This document shows, in pieces, positions 1 to 7,542 of a stretch of 7,707 bases of DNA. Origin of the DNA: an uncultured Ignavibacteriales bacterium (GTDB taxonomy: Bacteria > Bacteroidota > Ignavibacteria > Ignavibacteriales > Ignavibacteriaceae); the NCBI GenBank assembly GCA_903915485.1, contig CAIWTC010000187.1, positions 1 through 7,707 on the forward strand, given 5' to 3'. The position numbers and the translations under genes are program-made. How positions within the stretch are numbered: position 1 is the first letter of the stretch; each line of letters starts with the position of its first letter. The notes beneath the pieces were generated by a model. The model did no database searches. It was not told the DNA's origin and worked only from the letters and a program-made list of their open reading frames with translations.

Positions 1-2003
1 GCTGTAGAATCATGTTTAGCCCAACTGCAGATTGCATCGGTAGTGAATTTACCGTTTGAAGATGAAAGATTTGTTTGGCGGAGTAATGTTGTCTGTTGAA
101 GTTTAGTTACATTATCAGTAAGAACAATTCCTTTAGCCGTTGCCGTTGAGAGTTCTGAGATATTAGGGAAGCCGACTCCCGCATCAGTCGGATAAAGGAT
201 ATGCAGGAAACTTGCGTTGCTATTATTGATACTTGCATTTACATATGTCTGTGAAACTGAATCCTTAAACAGGGAAGTCATGCCCGCTTTATTTGTAAAT
301 GTAATCGAATCAGAACTTAATATCATTGAATGCAACTGTGCAGCGCCGCCGTAAACATCTGACGAAACTGACCAGGTCATTTTATTATTCGTTCTTGAAA
401 GACTTCCGCGCGAATGAACATTGAGTGCGTAAGTTGCTGATGTTGAAGCGTTCATCAAATCATAAACAATCCAATATGATTTTTCGGGGAACAAAATTCC
501 CCTTTTGATTTTTCCTGAAGCAGCACTTGTAGCAGCTTCCTTTTCTGAAATATCGCAGACAGGGGAGTTGATGAATTTATTATTCTTTGGACCGATGTTG
601 TCGGCATAATCCAAAGGCCCGTTACCATTGATAGTAACTAAATTGTGCGCCTCTGCAGAGACCAACCAATTTTTGTTTGCATCAGAGGAGCCATCTGCGC
701 CATATCCTGCATCGGTTGCTAGAATAATGTTCTTATAATAAATGATATAGCTTAACAAATCGGCTTGCATGTGATTGTCGGACTCAGCAACACCGTTGAA
801 AAATAAATATTTATCCTGTGTTCCGGCGAGTGTTGTGTTTCTGAATGTGTTAATGCCCGAGGTTGTTTTGTATGTCCCTTCTACAATGGGGGCGACGGCA
901 GAAATTGTGGGGTCGTAAGTTATGTACTCATCAATATCCCAGCAGGCATCTACAGTTGCGCCGTTGTATCCAGCAGTGATGAACGAAGTGTTCTTCCAGT
1001 TCCATTGAAGAATTTTTGAGAGTGGTTCGGTTGGATGCAGAATTGTACTTGTATTAGTATATGCAGAGGCCGCCATATGTCCCGGAAAAGGTTTGATGTA
1101 CCCGTCTTCAATATTAGGGAGCCATCCTCTGCCGCTACGGATTAATAATGGCATCTCAAAAGTAGGTTTGTAATATTGGAAATGGTCAACACCTGAAACA
1201 TTTTTATAATGCCACAATGCAGGCAGGCAATTTACATATGAGTAAATAAAGTAATGCCAGCCTTCGCGGTAAACACCGTCACCGCTGAACTGATACTTCG
1301 TTACAGTGTTAAGTTGTGTAAGTGCCAGCGTCAGCCATGCACTTGCACGGCTATCTGAGGAAAGTGTTAGCGCAGCAGTTAAAACCGCATAAGCAGGCTT
1401 AGAGCGGTGATTATGCGGACGGGGTGCATACTTTGCTCCTGAAACATTATTATTGGCAAGAAGGACCGTTTCTGCTGCAATCAGACCTCTTATTGTTGAA
1501 TCCTGTGCAGTAGTAAGCTTGGATTTTACCCAATCATAAGCTTCACAATAATTTTGAAGCCAGGTGGCTCTATAGATTTCATCGTAGTTGCCGTCAAAGT
1601 CTGCCGTGTTGGCTGTTCTAGGGACACCGGTGTAGGCTGTCATCAGGCAAGTAATAGCTCTGCTCAGTGATGCCGTATCGCCGTTTAATATATAATTAAA
1701 CGCGAGTACTTTTGCCATCATCGGCTGTTTATTAATGCCTTGAGTCGCCGGGTCTTTTGATTTGAAATAAGTTATTATTGAATCTACCCGGTTCCATAAG
1801 TAAGTAGAATATGCATCGGCAGTCTTTTTATTTTTGATGGCCGCAGCTTGCGAAGCATTAAAAAACAAAGTAGGATGCACCTCAGAAGCCGGCAGTAACG
1901 CATTAGTAGGAACTGTGAACCCTGTATAGGTATCGTATTTAGTTTGACCAAGTACTGAACTTACAAAAAATAAAATAATGGGTAAAACAAAAATATGTTT
2001 CAT
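1..2003 (-). CDS. Secreted polysaccharide lyase with (alpha/alpha) toroid and heparinase II/III-like domains, probable alginate lyase (C-terminus off window)
   Basis: I translated this frame by hand: 667 codons run without a stop from ATG at 2003 to the left edge, so the gene is 3'-partial. Residues 1-20 form a signal peptide (hydrophobic stretch, then SSVLG|Q), which points to export. A helical toroid-like part follows. Candidate catalytic residues are N198/H199 in PRPHNHR and Y245 in GVYREGWHYF. From about residue 400 a heparinase II/III-like beta domain shows H411 (SDNHMQADLLSY), D431 (TDAGYG) and H453 (EAHNLVTING). The Asn/His-Tyr-His arrangement suits lyases of the PL15/17/21/39 fold group. 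The protein clearly differs from the PL17 lyase in the same operon; PL39, which includes alginate lyases, is my best guess. It is the last operon gene visible here, 28 bases after the MFS gene, with AAGAG just before the ATG. The lyase fold is fairly sure, the alginate substrate is inferred from context, and the family is uncertain. Confidence 0.8.
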   Translation of the reverse strand, partial: MKHIFVLPIILFFVSSVLGQTKYDTYTGFTVPTNALLPASEVHPTLFFNASQAAAIKNKKTADAYSTYLWNRVDSIITYFKSKDPATQGINKQPMMAKVLAFNYILNGDTASLSRAITCLMTAYTGVPRTANTADFDGNYDEIYRATWLQNYCEAYDWVKSKLTTAQDSTIRGLIAAETVLLANNNVSGAKYAPRPHNHRSKPAYAVLTAALTLSSDSRASAWLTLALTQLNTVTKYQFSGDGVYREGWHYFIYSYVNCLPALWHYKNVSGVDHFQYYKPTFEMPLLIRSGRGWLPNIEDGYIKPFPGHMAASAYTNTSTILHPTEPLSKILQWNWKNTSFITAGYNGATVDACWDIDEYITYDPTISAVAPIVEGTYKTTSGINTFRNTTLAGTQDKYLFFNGVAESDNHMQADLLSYIIYYKNIILATDAGYGADGSSDANKNWLVSAEAHNLVTINGNGPLDYADNIGPKNNKFINSPVCDISEKEAATSAASGKIKRGILFPEKSYWIVYDLMNASTSATYALNVHSRGSLSRTNNKMTWSVSSDVYGGAAQLHSMILSSDSITFTNKAGMTSLFKDSVSQTYVNASINNSNASFLHILYPTDAGVGFPNISELSTATAKGIVLTDNVTKLQQTTLLRQTNLSSSNGKFTTDAICSWAKHDST

Positions 2004-2031
2004 AAACTCTTAATATTAATGTGAAAAACTA

Positions 2032-3303
2032 TTATTTACTCTGTTCAGTAATATTTAATTTCTGAATCGGACCCGAGAATATAAAAAGTGAAGCGATTCC
2101 AAGTGGCACGAGTACTGCTCCCATAAAGAAGAAATACGACCAACTGATTTTAGAAAGCCAAGGAACAAACCACATACAAATTAGAACTCCAATTGAGGCG
2201 GCAGCACCACCTAAACCGGAAAGTGAACCAACATTTTTTCCGGTAAGATAATCACCGGGAAGGGTCTGGATGTTATTAATTGAAAACTGAAAACCAAATA
2301 AAATTACTGCGATTAGTAATACTGCCTGAAGTGGCTCGTTTGCATTTGCAGTCAAAAGAAGTGCAGGAAAACAAATTATACCTCCGGTTAAGATTGCAAA
2401 TTTTCTGGCTTTATTTAAGGTCCATCCTTTGCTAATCAGAAATCCTGATATCCAACCGCCAATTAAACTTCCTGCTGCTGCACCGACATAAGGTACCCAC
2501 GCAAACAATCCGATTTGTTTTACATCGAAATGGAATTTTTCACTTAAATAAATTGGAAGCCATGCTACGAACATCCACCATATTGGGTCTAAAAAGAATC
2601 GTGAAATTATTAATGCATAACTTTGTTTAATTCTTAGAAGCGATTTCCAACTCAGAGGTTTATCATCGTTATTTGTATTCCCTTGCTGCCCGCGAAGAAT
2701 ATATTCTTTTTCTGCTTCAGTGATGTATGGATTATTTGATGGGACACCTTTGTTAATTAATAACCAAGGAATCAACCATAACAAACCAAATGAGGCAATA
2801 ATAGGAAATGTTGCTCGCCAACCAAAAGTTGTAAATAAAAATGCAATGAGCGGAGCTGAAATAATTGCACCAATAGAGGCTCCTGCATTAAATATTCCTT
2901 GTGCAAATGCCCGTTCTTTTGTTGGGAACCATTCAGCATTTGATTTTGCGGCACCGGGCCAGTTGCCGGCTTCTCCGAACCCAAGGAAACATCTTAAAGT
3001 TGCAAATGAAAAAAGACCTCCTGAAATGCTATGCAACCCGGAAGAAATGCTCCAAATACAAATTGAAAAAACAAAGCCTAATCTTGTCCCAATCATATCA
3101 TAGATTTTACCCGAGACGCTCTGACTTACTGCATATGCTGCCATAAAAAATGACACAATCATTGTGTAATGTTCTTTAGTAAGATTAAATTCCTTTGAAA
3201 TTTGTGGCCACATTATAGAGAGGGCATTTCTATCAATGTAATTAATTATAGTTACCAAAGCTATTAGTGAAATTGTCCACCAGCGGAGACCTTTTATTTT
3301 CAT
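2032..3303 (-). CDS. MFS transporter, ACS family hexuronate/DEH-type permease
   Basis: This 423-residue protein has the usual length and about 12 hydrophobic segments of a major facilitator. ACS-family (ExuT/DgoT-like) signatures are clear: NYIDRNALSI at residues 21-30, with Arg24 where this family has a substrate-binding arginine; the loop 2-3 motif GKIYDMIGTRLG at 65-76; and LGFGEAGNWPGAAKSNAEWF at 107-126, typical of hexuronate symporters. A charged cytoplasmic loop lies at about residues 190-225. The likely role is proton-driven import across the inner membrane of the unsaturated monouronate released by the PL17 lyase. The gene sits 17 bases after kdgF and 28 before the partial lyase, inside the operon. 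No clear Shine-Dalgarno precedes the ATG, only A/T-rich sequence. The family call is firm. The exact substrate (DEH, mannuronate/guluronate or short oligomers) is inferred from the neighbours. Confidence 0.9.
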   Translation of the reverse strand: MKIKGLRWWTISLIALVTIINYIDRNALSIMWPQISKEFNLTKEHYTMIVSFFMAAYAVSQSVSGKIYDMIGTRLGFVFSICIWSISSGLHSISGGLFSFATLRCFLGFGEAGNWPGAAKSNAEWFPTKERAFAQGIFNAGASIGAIISAPLIAFLFTTFGWRATFPIIASFGLLWLIPWLLINKGVPSNNPYITEAEKEYILRGQQGNTNNDDKPLSWKSLLRIKQSYALIISRFFLDPIWWMFVAWLPIYLSEKFHFDVKQIGLFAWVPYVGAAAGSLIGGWISGFLISKGWTLNKARKFAILTGGIICFPALLLTANANEPLQAVLLIAVILFGFQFSINNIQTLPGDYLTGKNVGSLSGLGGAAASIGVLICMWFVPWLSKISWSYFFFMGAVLVPLGIASLFIFSGPIQKLNITEQSK

Positions 3304-3320
3304 ATAAATTTCAGTTTATT

Positions 3321-3662
3321 TTATTTAAGAAAATCTTCACGCACAGGGGTGAATACATCTATAAGTGAACTGTCTTCCAACGCAACAACACCATGTCTAA
3401 TGTTTGGAAGGAGGAAATAAGTGTCGCCGGCTTTTTGAATTTTCTTTTCATCGCCAATCTGCACTTCAAATGAACCGCTGATTAGATATGAAACCTGCGT
3501 ATGAATATGTTCATGCAGATAACCAATGCTGCCTTTTTTGAACTCCACTAAGACTAACATCAAGTTTGCATCATAGCATAGAATTTTTCTTCTAACGCCG
3601 TCTGCAACATTTTCCCATTCGACATCCTCGTTATAACAGTATCCTGCTTTTACATTTTCCAT
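3321..3662 (-). CDS. kdgF: KdgF-type cupin, unsaturated uronate linearization protein
   Basis: This 113-residue single-domain cupin has the length typical of KdgF. KdgF proteins open the ring of 4,5-unsaturated monouronates from pectin or alginate, speeding formation of linear DEH (5-keto-4-deoxyuronate type) in the cytoplasm. Metal-binding residues are visible in HEHIHTQ (H50, H52, H54, Q56) and at H90 (PNIRHG). The C-terminal motif DVFTPVREDF carries D102, F104 and R108, which match in type and spacing the Asp/Phe/Arg active-site set described for Yersinia KdgF. There is no signal peptide, as expected for a cytoplasmic enzyme. The start lies 10 bases after the PL17 stop and uses a strong AAGGAA, so the two genes are probably translationally coupled. 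Its place between an exo-lyase that makes unsaturated monomers and the uptake permease fits the role. Another small sugar-binding cupin is possible but less likely. Confidence 0.9.
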   Translation of the reverse strand: MENVKAGYCYNEDVEWENVADGVRRKILCYDANLMLVLVEFKKGSIGYLHEHIHTQVSYLISGSFEVQIGDEKKIQKAGDTYFLLPNIRHGVVALEDSSLIDVFTPVREDFLK

Positions 3663-3666
3663 AAAA

Positions 3667-3672
3667 TTCCTT
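3667..3672 (-). promoter_or_regulatory. Ribosome binding site of kdgF
   Basis: The minus strand reads TAA-AAGGAATTTT-ATG: AAGGAA directly follows the PL17 stop codon and sits 4 bases before the kdgF ATG. It is the clearest Shine-Dalgarno in the window, the other starts having weak or no matches. It fixes the kdgF start and suggests that ribosomes finishing PL17 reinitiate here. Confidence 0.6.
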
Positions 3673-5850
3673 TTAGTTTTTTATTAGTGAATAATATCCG
3701 CTCCACTTGTATTCAGTGCCGTCAATTTTAATTGAATGCGCTGAAGGTGCATCTGTTTCAAGATTCCAAATGCAAAGGGTGTAAGCAGAATTGTTTTTTA
3801 GTGATATTTTAATTATTGAAACCTGTGAGTTGTGAACAATCGTCTTAACTGATTGAACTGAACTATAAACTCCGGAGGTAAATTCTCTTACCTCATCAAA
3901 TTTTCCATGAGGTTCTATTATCGAAGCAAATAGGGAAGTAGTGCCCTGTTTCCTTAAAATCAAACCCGGTTCATTCTTTAGATTAAATTTAGGGTCGTTA
4001 GCACCAATGCGGACAAAGTTTACCGTTGTGTTTGTATCAGCAGTAGTTGATATTGTATAAAATCTTTCTCCATTCAAAAATGTGAATGAGAAGAAATCAC
4101 CGCAGGTGCCTTGTGCTTCATTCCATAAGTGTTGATATCCGTTTGCTTTTCCTAAAGGTTTTCTTTCTTTGTCGTTCGCTGAATACTTTACATTAGTCTC
4201 AATAAAGTGACCTAAGTAGTAGAAAGGTAAGTCAAACTTGTGGATATCATTAGAAAATGAGGAGACAACATCAAGCACTACCGGGTGCTCAAAGGCTGCA
4301 TCTTTTAATATAAACGAGGAACGAAGAATTTTTGTGCCGGGATAGGCAGTAGTGTCCCATGAGCCTGTGGCTTGCAGGTTTGCATCTTTCACCGAGAAGA
4401 ATCTAAATGATGGACTGAAATTATCTGAAATTTCGCGTTTACCGTTGTAGTGGGACTTTTCGTCCTGTACAAGATTGTTATGTGCAATCGACTGCATCGC
4501 AAATGATTTATTCTCAGGTAAATATCTTCCGCCGTACTTGGGGTCGATATTAATAAAGCGGGCAGCGCCATAGTCGGGAATAATCTCTCTGCCTTGATTG
4601 TAATAGCAAATTGACTGCTTGTCATAATGTCCATGAGATAATCCATGCGAAGTATATTTTGAAACAAGCATTGTCATATCTGAAATAGTTCCTGTACGTA
4701 GAATTGATAACCCGCCTTGTGTTCCGTTAGGCCCATCTGTCAAAGCTAAGCTTTTGTATCCAAATTCAGGAATATCTTTTTCAAGTATGTCACCAAGAGC
4801 CTGTGCGACTAAAAGTCCTGAATAACTCAGGGTTACCATTTTCTGTTTTTGTGCAACCCATAGTAATTGAGCATCAGCACCATAGCGTCTGAAAACATAA
4901 TTAAGAGAAAGTGCAACTTCAGGTGAAGTAAAATTCTTTTCCTTTATCGCATCGTTGATAGGAATGAATACGCCTGTTGAATAAGTGAGTTGAAGTGTTG
5001 TATACAAGGCTTTCTTTAGAATTGAATTTCTGAATTCATAGATTTTCATTTCAGGTTTTTCATTTTCTAATGCCTCGGCAAAAATAAAGAAGGGGAGTAT
5101 TGCATATCTTGCATAGTATGCTCCCTCTGTATAGTACCCATCAGGAGCGTATAAACACTCAAGTTGCTTCATAAATCCGGCTTCTTTTTTTAAGTCAGAA
5201 CCATAAAGTGCTTTCTGAACCATGTCCTCGTCTTTCAAGACTAGTCCCGTCATTCCGACCGCAGCAACAGACCATGTTCCATGATTATGAATAAGGTTAA
5301 ATTCATGAATACCTTCAGTCATAAAAAAATCTGCTAACTTCCTAAAAAGATTTGTTTCAATGAAAGTTCTATCTTCTTTAGATAAGTATTCCTTGACAAA
5401 GTCATAAGCCTGAACCGTATTCAATAAGAATACGGTTTCATTCAGACTTTGCCAAAATATTCTACCGGGGGTTTCCGATGCAGCAGCAGGATGTTTTTTT
5501 AATTGCGGATATAGAACGGCATATTTCTTCAGCATTAACATTACAAAATCAGCATACTTTGCTTCTCCCGTTATGGCATAAAAAAACCCCGCATTGTACA
5601 TGCTGTTATAGTTTTGTTTATGTTTCTCGTGAGTGTAGCCTGCCGCATCTTTTGGAATAGGCACATCTACCGGCTGAGTAATAGTAAAATCGATGCTTTG
5701 CTTTACACTGTCGTATGTAGTCTTAAAGAGCGGATACTTATCGTGATTGGCTCGTATCTCTTTTATATCATTTGCAGAAAATAAAAGATAAGTACTCTGA
5801 GCAAAATTGACCGATATAAGAAACAGTAATGCAATTATTAATCTATTCAT
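3673..5850 (-). CDS. Exo-oligoalginate lyase, polysaccharide lyase family 17 (PL17)
   Basis: This 725-residue enzyme has a signal peptide (hydrophobic residues 4-13, probable cleavage NFA|Q at 17/18, no lipobox), so it is exported. The N-terminal half is the alginate-lyase (alpha/alpha) toroid and the C-terminal half a heparinase II/III-like beta domain. From memory of Saccharophagus Alg17C, its key residues N201, H202, Y258, H413, H415, D433, Y450 and H464 correspond to N189 and H190 (IHNHGTW), Y246 (EGAYYARYA), H406 and H408 (SHGHYDK), D426 (PDYGAARF), Y443 (GGRYLPENK) and H457 (IAHNNL). The offset is constant at 12 in the first domain and 7 in the second. Catalytic and zinc-site residues therefore look complete. 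The family cuts oligoalginate from the end by beta-elimination, giving unsaturated monouronate that becomes DEH. The gene lies 46 bases after the SDR and 10 before kdgF. Only a weak AGG precedes the ATG. PL17 membership is very secure. Confidence 0.95.
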   Translation of the reverse strand: MNRLIIALLFLISVNFAQSTYLLFSANDIKEIRANHDKYPLFKTTYDSVKQSIDFTITQPVDVPIPKDAAGYTHEKHKQNYNSMYNAGFFYAITGEAKYADFVMLMLKKYAVLYPQLKKHPAAASETPGRIFWQSLNETVFLLNTVQAYDFVKEYLSKEDRTFIETNLFRKLADFFMTEGIHEFNLIHNHGTWSVAAVGMTGLVLKDEDMVQKALYGSDLKKEAGFMKQLECLYAPDGYYTEGAYYARYAILPFFIFAEALENEKPEMKIYEFRNSILKKALYTTLQLTYSTGVFIPINDAIKEKNFTSPEVALSLNYVFRRYGADAQLLWVAQKQKMVTLSYSGLLVAQALGDILEKDIPEFGYKSLALTDGPNGTQGGLSILRTGTISDMTMLVSKYTSHGLSHGHYDKQSICYYNQGREIIPDYGAARFINIDPKYGGRYLPENKSFAMQSIAHNNLVQDEKSHYNGKREISDNFSPSFRFFSVKDANLQATGSWDTTAYPGTKILRSSFILKDAAFEHPVVLDVVSSFSNDIHKFDLPFYYLGHFIETNVKYSANDKERKPLGKANGYQHLWNEAQGTCGDFFSFTFLNGERFYTISTTADTNTTVNFVRIGANDPKFNLKNEPGLILRKQGTTSLFASIIEPHGKFDEVREFTSGVYSSVQSVKTIVHNSQVSIIKISLKNNSAYTLCIWNLETDAPSAHSIKIDGTEYKWSGYYSLIKN

Positions 5851-5896
5851 AACCTGACATTTATTCTATAAAGTTAACCGTAAAATGATACTTTTA

Positions 5897-6652
5897 TTAA
5901 GCGAAGAAAGTACCGCCATTTATTTCAACTGATTCACCGGTGATAAAGGATGAATTAGAAGATGCAAGGTACATTACTAAATCAGCTACTTCAGGTGCTT
6001 CGCCTTCTCTTCCGAGGGGAGTTGATGCTGCTACCTTCTGCCGAATTTCAGGTTTAGTATGAACATTATGGAATGTAGTGTTAATCATTCCCGGAGAAAC
6101 TGCATTAACTCTTATTTTGCGCGGTGCAAGTTCTTTTGCCATGCTGCGTGTAAATGTTAGTACTCCGCCTTTAGCTGTTGCATAAGCTGAAGCACCAAAG
6201 CCGCCGCCGTCTCTTGCTGCCTGTGAAGTGAAGTTGACGATTGATCCGCCGTCATTCATGAATGGCAATGTTGCTTTTGTCATTAAGAATACCGTCTTTA
6301 AGTTAAGTCCTATTACTAAATCCCAAAATGATTCTTCCATATCAGCAACTAAATGACGCCCGACTAATCCGCCGGCAACATTAATAAGAATGTCAACTTT
6401 TTGGTTGAATGTTGCAACTGCTGTTTCGCCCATTTTAACGCAATCAGTAAAATTAGTTGCATCGCCTTGAATCAATACGCATTTGCCGCCGTTATCGGTA
6501 ATCATTTTTTTTGTTTCAAGTGCATCAGTTTCGTTGTCATAATAATTAATAGCTACCATTGCGCCTTGTTTAGCGAGTCCAATAGATATTGCTCTGCCAA
6601 TATCTCTTGCGCCCCCGGTTACTAATGCCACTTTCCCTGTAAAGTCTATCAT
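5897..6652 (-). CDS. Short-chain dehydrogenase/reductase, probable DEH reductase
   Basis: This 251-residue classical SDR has no signal peptide and should be cytoplasmic. The Rossmann nucleotide-binding motif is TGGARDIG at residues 12-19, with Asp17 where most family members have Gly. The usual NNAG appears as NVAG at 91-94. The catalytic set is complete: N117, S143 (FTSQAA), Y157 and K161 (SAYATAKGG), followed by the PG motif at 187-188. The C-terminus SVEINGGTFF is typical of FabG-like SDRs. In alginate pathways an SDR reduces DEH to 2-keto-3-deoxygluconate with NAD(P)H. Arg16 in the glycine motif hints at NADPH, but this is weak evidence. The position between the regulator (26 bases upstream) and PL17 supports this role. 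A GAGAAAGA stretch about 7 bases before the ATG may serve as ribosome binding site. By sequence alone it could be any sugar- or acyl-reducing SDR; the substrate comes from context. Confidence 0.88.
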   Translation of the reverse strand: MIDFTGKVALVTGGARDIGRAISIGLAKQGAMVAINYYDNETDALETKKMITDNGGKCVLIQGDATNFTDCVKMGETAVATFNQKVDILINVAGGLVGRHLVADMEESFWDLVIGLNLKTVFLMTKATLPFMNDGGSIVNFTSQAARDGGGFGASAYATAKGGVLTFTRSMAKELAPRKIRVNAVSPGMINTTFHNVHTKPEIRQKVAASTPLGREGEAPEVADLVMYLASSNSSFITGESVEINGGTFFA

Positions 6653-6678
6653 AAATTGTCTTTCTCTATTTTTTATAC

Positions 6679-7398
6679 TTAAATTATTTTTAAAACTTTT
6701 TCTGCGTGTGTTTTTGCAAGTGCCAAATGTTGCACCATGTGAGAATAGGCGAGTTTGCCATTTCCTTCTTTGATGGCAATATAAATATTATTATGCCAAA
6801 TTTGTGCGGACTCAATTGCATCGGGAATCTTTTTAATTACTTCCTGTTTTAGTTTTGGAAGCAACTCAAATACGGGTTTCAGTATTACTGCAAGCAATGA
6901 GTTATGAGTTGCATCGGATATGTGAATATGAAAATTCATATCTCGAATTGCCATTTCTTCTGAACTGCCGTTTTTATCCGCAAGTTTAGCTACATCATCG
7001 GCAAGGATAGCAATATCTTCATCAGTGCGGTTTAGGGCAGCACTCTCAGCAATACTCGGCTCGATAATTAGTCTGGCATTAATAAGGTCAAGAAATGTCT
7101 TGCCGCCGCTCTCATACACGAGATAACTGTGGAGCTGATTTGTTACATGTTCGGAAGACATGCCCTGTACATATGCACCCTTGCCTTTTTGAATAGAAAT
7201 TATTCCTTTGGCGACCAAGTCCCGCAATGCCTCACGAATAGTAGCCCTGCTAACATTGAATTGCTGTGAAAGTTCGAACTCTGAAGGTAATTTGGCCCCT
7301 ATTAGAATTATCTTATTTCTGATAGCAGTTTCAATAGCTCCTGAAACGGTGTGGGATAAATTTTCTCTTTTAGCTAATGGATTAAAATAATTGCTCAT
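6679..7398 (-). CDS. GntR-family transcriptional regulator, FadR subfamily (FCD domain), probable alginate-operon repressor
   Basis: From ATG at 7398 the protein has 239 residues. The N-terminal winged helix contains LPSEFELSQQF and the recognition helix VSRATIREALRDL (about residues 37-61), then the wing GIISIQKGKGAYV. The C-terminal FCD ligand domain has the usual metal/ligand set: D153 and H157 (RDMNFHIH), H202 (IWHNN) and H224 (MVQHLAL). In-frame ATGs also occur at 7446 and 7431. I prefer 7398 because GntR proteins normally begin shortly before the helix-turn-helix, and because the longer forms would put the palindrome at 7421-7431 inside the gene. It is the first gene of the operon, 26 bases before the SDR. 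In Zobellia the equivalent regulator AusR represses the alginate operon and responds to KDG. The same role, with autoregulation, is inferred here. Confidence 0.9.
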   Translation of the reverse strand: MSNYFNPLAKRENLSHTVSGAIETAIRNKIILIGAKLPSEFELSQQFNVSRATIREALRDLVAKGIISIQKGKGAYVQGMSSEHVTNQLHSYLVYESGGKTFLDLINARLIIEPSIAESAALNRTDEDIAILADDVAKLADKNGSSEEMAIRDMNFHIHISDATHNSLLAVILKPVFELLPKLKQEVIKKIPDAIESAQIWHNNIYIAIKEGNGKLAYSHMVQHLALAKTHAEKVLKII

Positions 7399-7542
7399 AT
7401 GTACTTTATATATTTGTAAGATGTCAGACATAAGATAACAAGTCATTAATTAATTTGCAAATAAATTTTTCGAGAAATCTTCTAATTTCGAAATGACCAA
7501 AATTATTGATAAGTTGCAGAATGACTATGATGAAACACTATA
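7399..7542. promoter_or_regulatory. Divergent intergenic control region
   Basis: This AT-rich gap separates the leftward operon from the rightward MFS gene and must carry promoters for both, unless transcription of the MFS gene comes from elsewhere. Besides the candidate operator it holds two short perfect palindromes, ATTAATTAAT (7445-7454) and ATTTCGAAAT (7485-7494). On the minus strand TAATTTTG (7505 down to 7498) matches the Bacteroidota -7 consensus TAnnTTTG exactly, but I see no convincing -33 TTG at the right distance. On the plus strand TAATTTCG (7483-7490) is one base off the same consensus. Such matches are expected by chance in DNA this rich in A and T, so no promoter is assigned firmly. 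No terminator hairpin is seen. Confidence 0.4.
7421..7431. promoter_or_regulatory. Candidate operator for the GntR/FadR-type regulator
   Basis: The sequence ATGTC-A-GACAT is a perfect 5-base inverted repeat around one central base. Its GT-N3-AC core is the form bound by many FadR-subfamily regulators. It lies 23 bases upstream of the preferred regulator start (7398) and in the divergent gap, where an autorepressor would act. On the minus strand it also lies between TTGTTA and TACAAA, spaced 17 bases apart, a weak sigma70-like pair. The repeat is seen directly; its function is inferred. Confidence 0.45.

Noticed and set aside
2004..2031. Possible terminator between the permease and the partial lyase
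   Set aside because: The 28-base gap is A/T-rich but forms no convincing GC stem, and the lyase fits the operon functionally.
2720..3146. Open frames on the plus strand and a second minus-strand frame across the hexuronate permease gene
   Set aside because: They lie wholly inside a clear MFS gene, show no recognisable domain or start context, and look like shadow frames.
4389..4667. 92-codon minus-strand frame inside PL17
   Set aside because: It overlaps the conserved catalytic region of PL17 in another frame and has no protein-like features.
5851..5858. CTGACAT half-site just before the PL17 start, resembling the candidate operator
   Set aside because: Only one arm matches; the other arm is absent, so a second regulator site here is not supported.
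6401..6625. Plus-strand frame opposite the SDR, cysteine-rich product
   Set aside because: It is antisense to a conserved SDR gene; the Cys/Ile-rich composition is the reverse reading of the SDR codons.
7445..7494. Palindromes ATTAATTAAT and ATTTCGAAAT in the divergent region
   Set aside because: They are short and A/T-rich, hence likely by chance; neither resembles the GT-N3-AC operator form.
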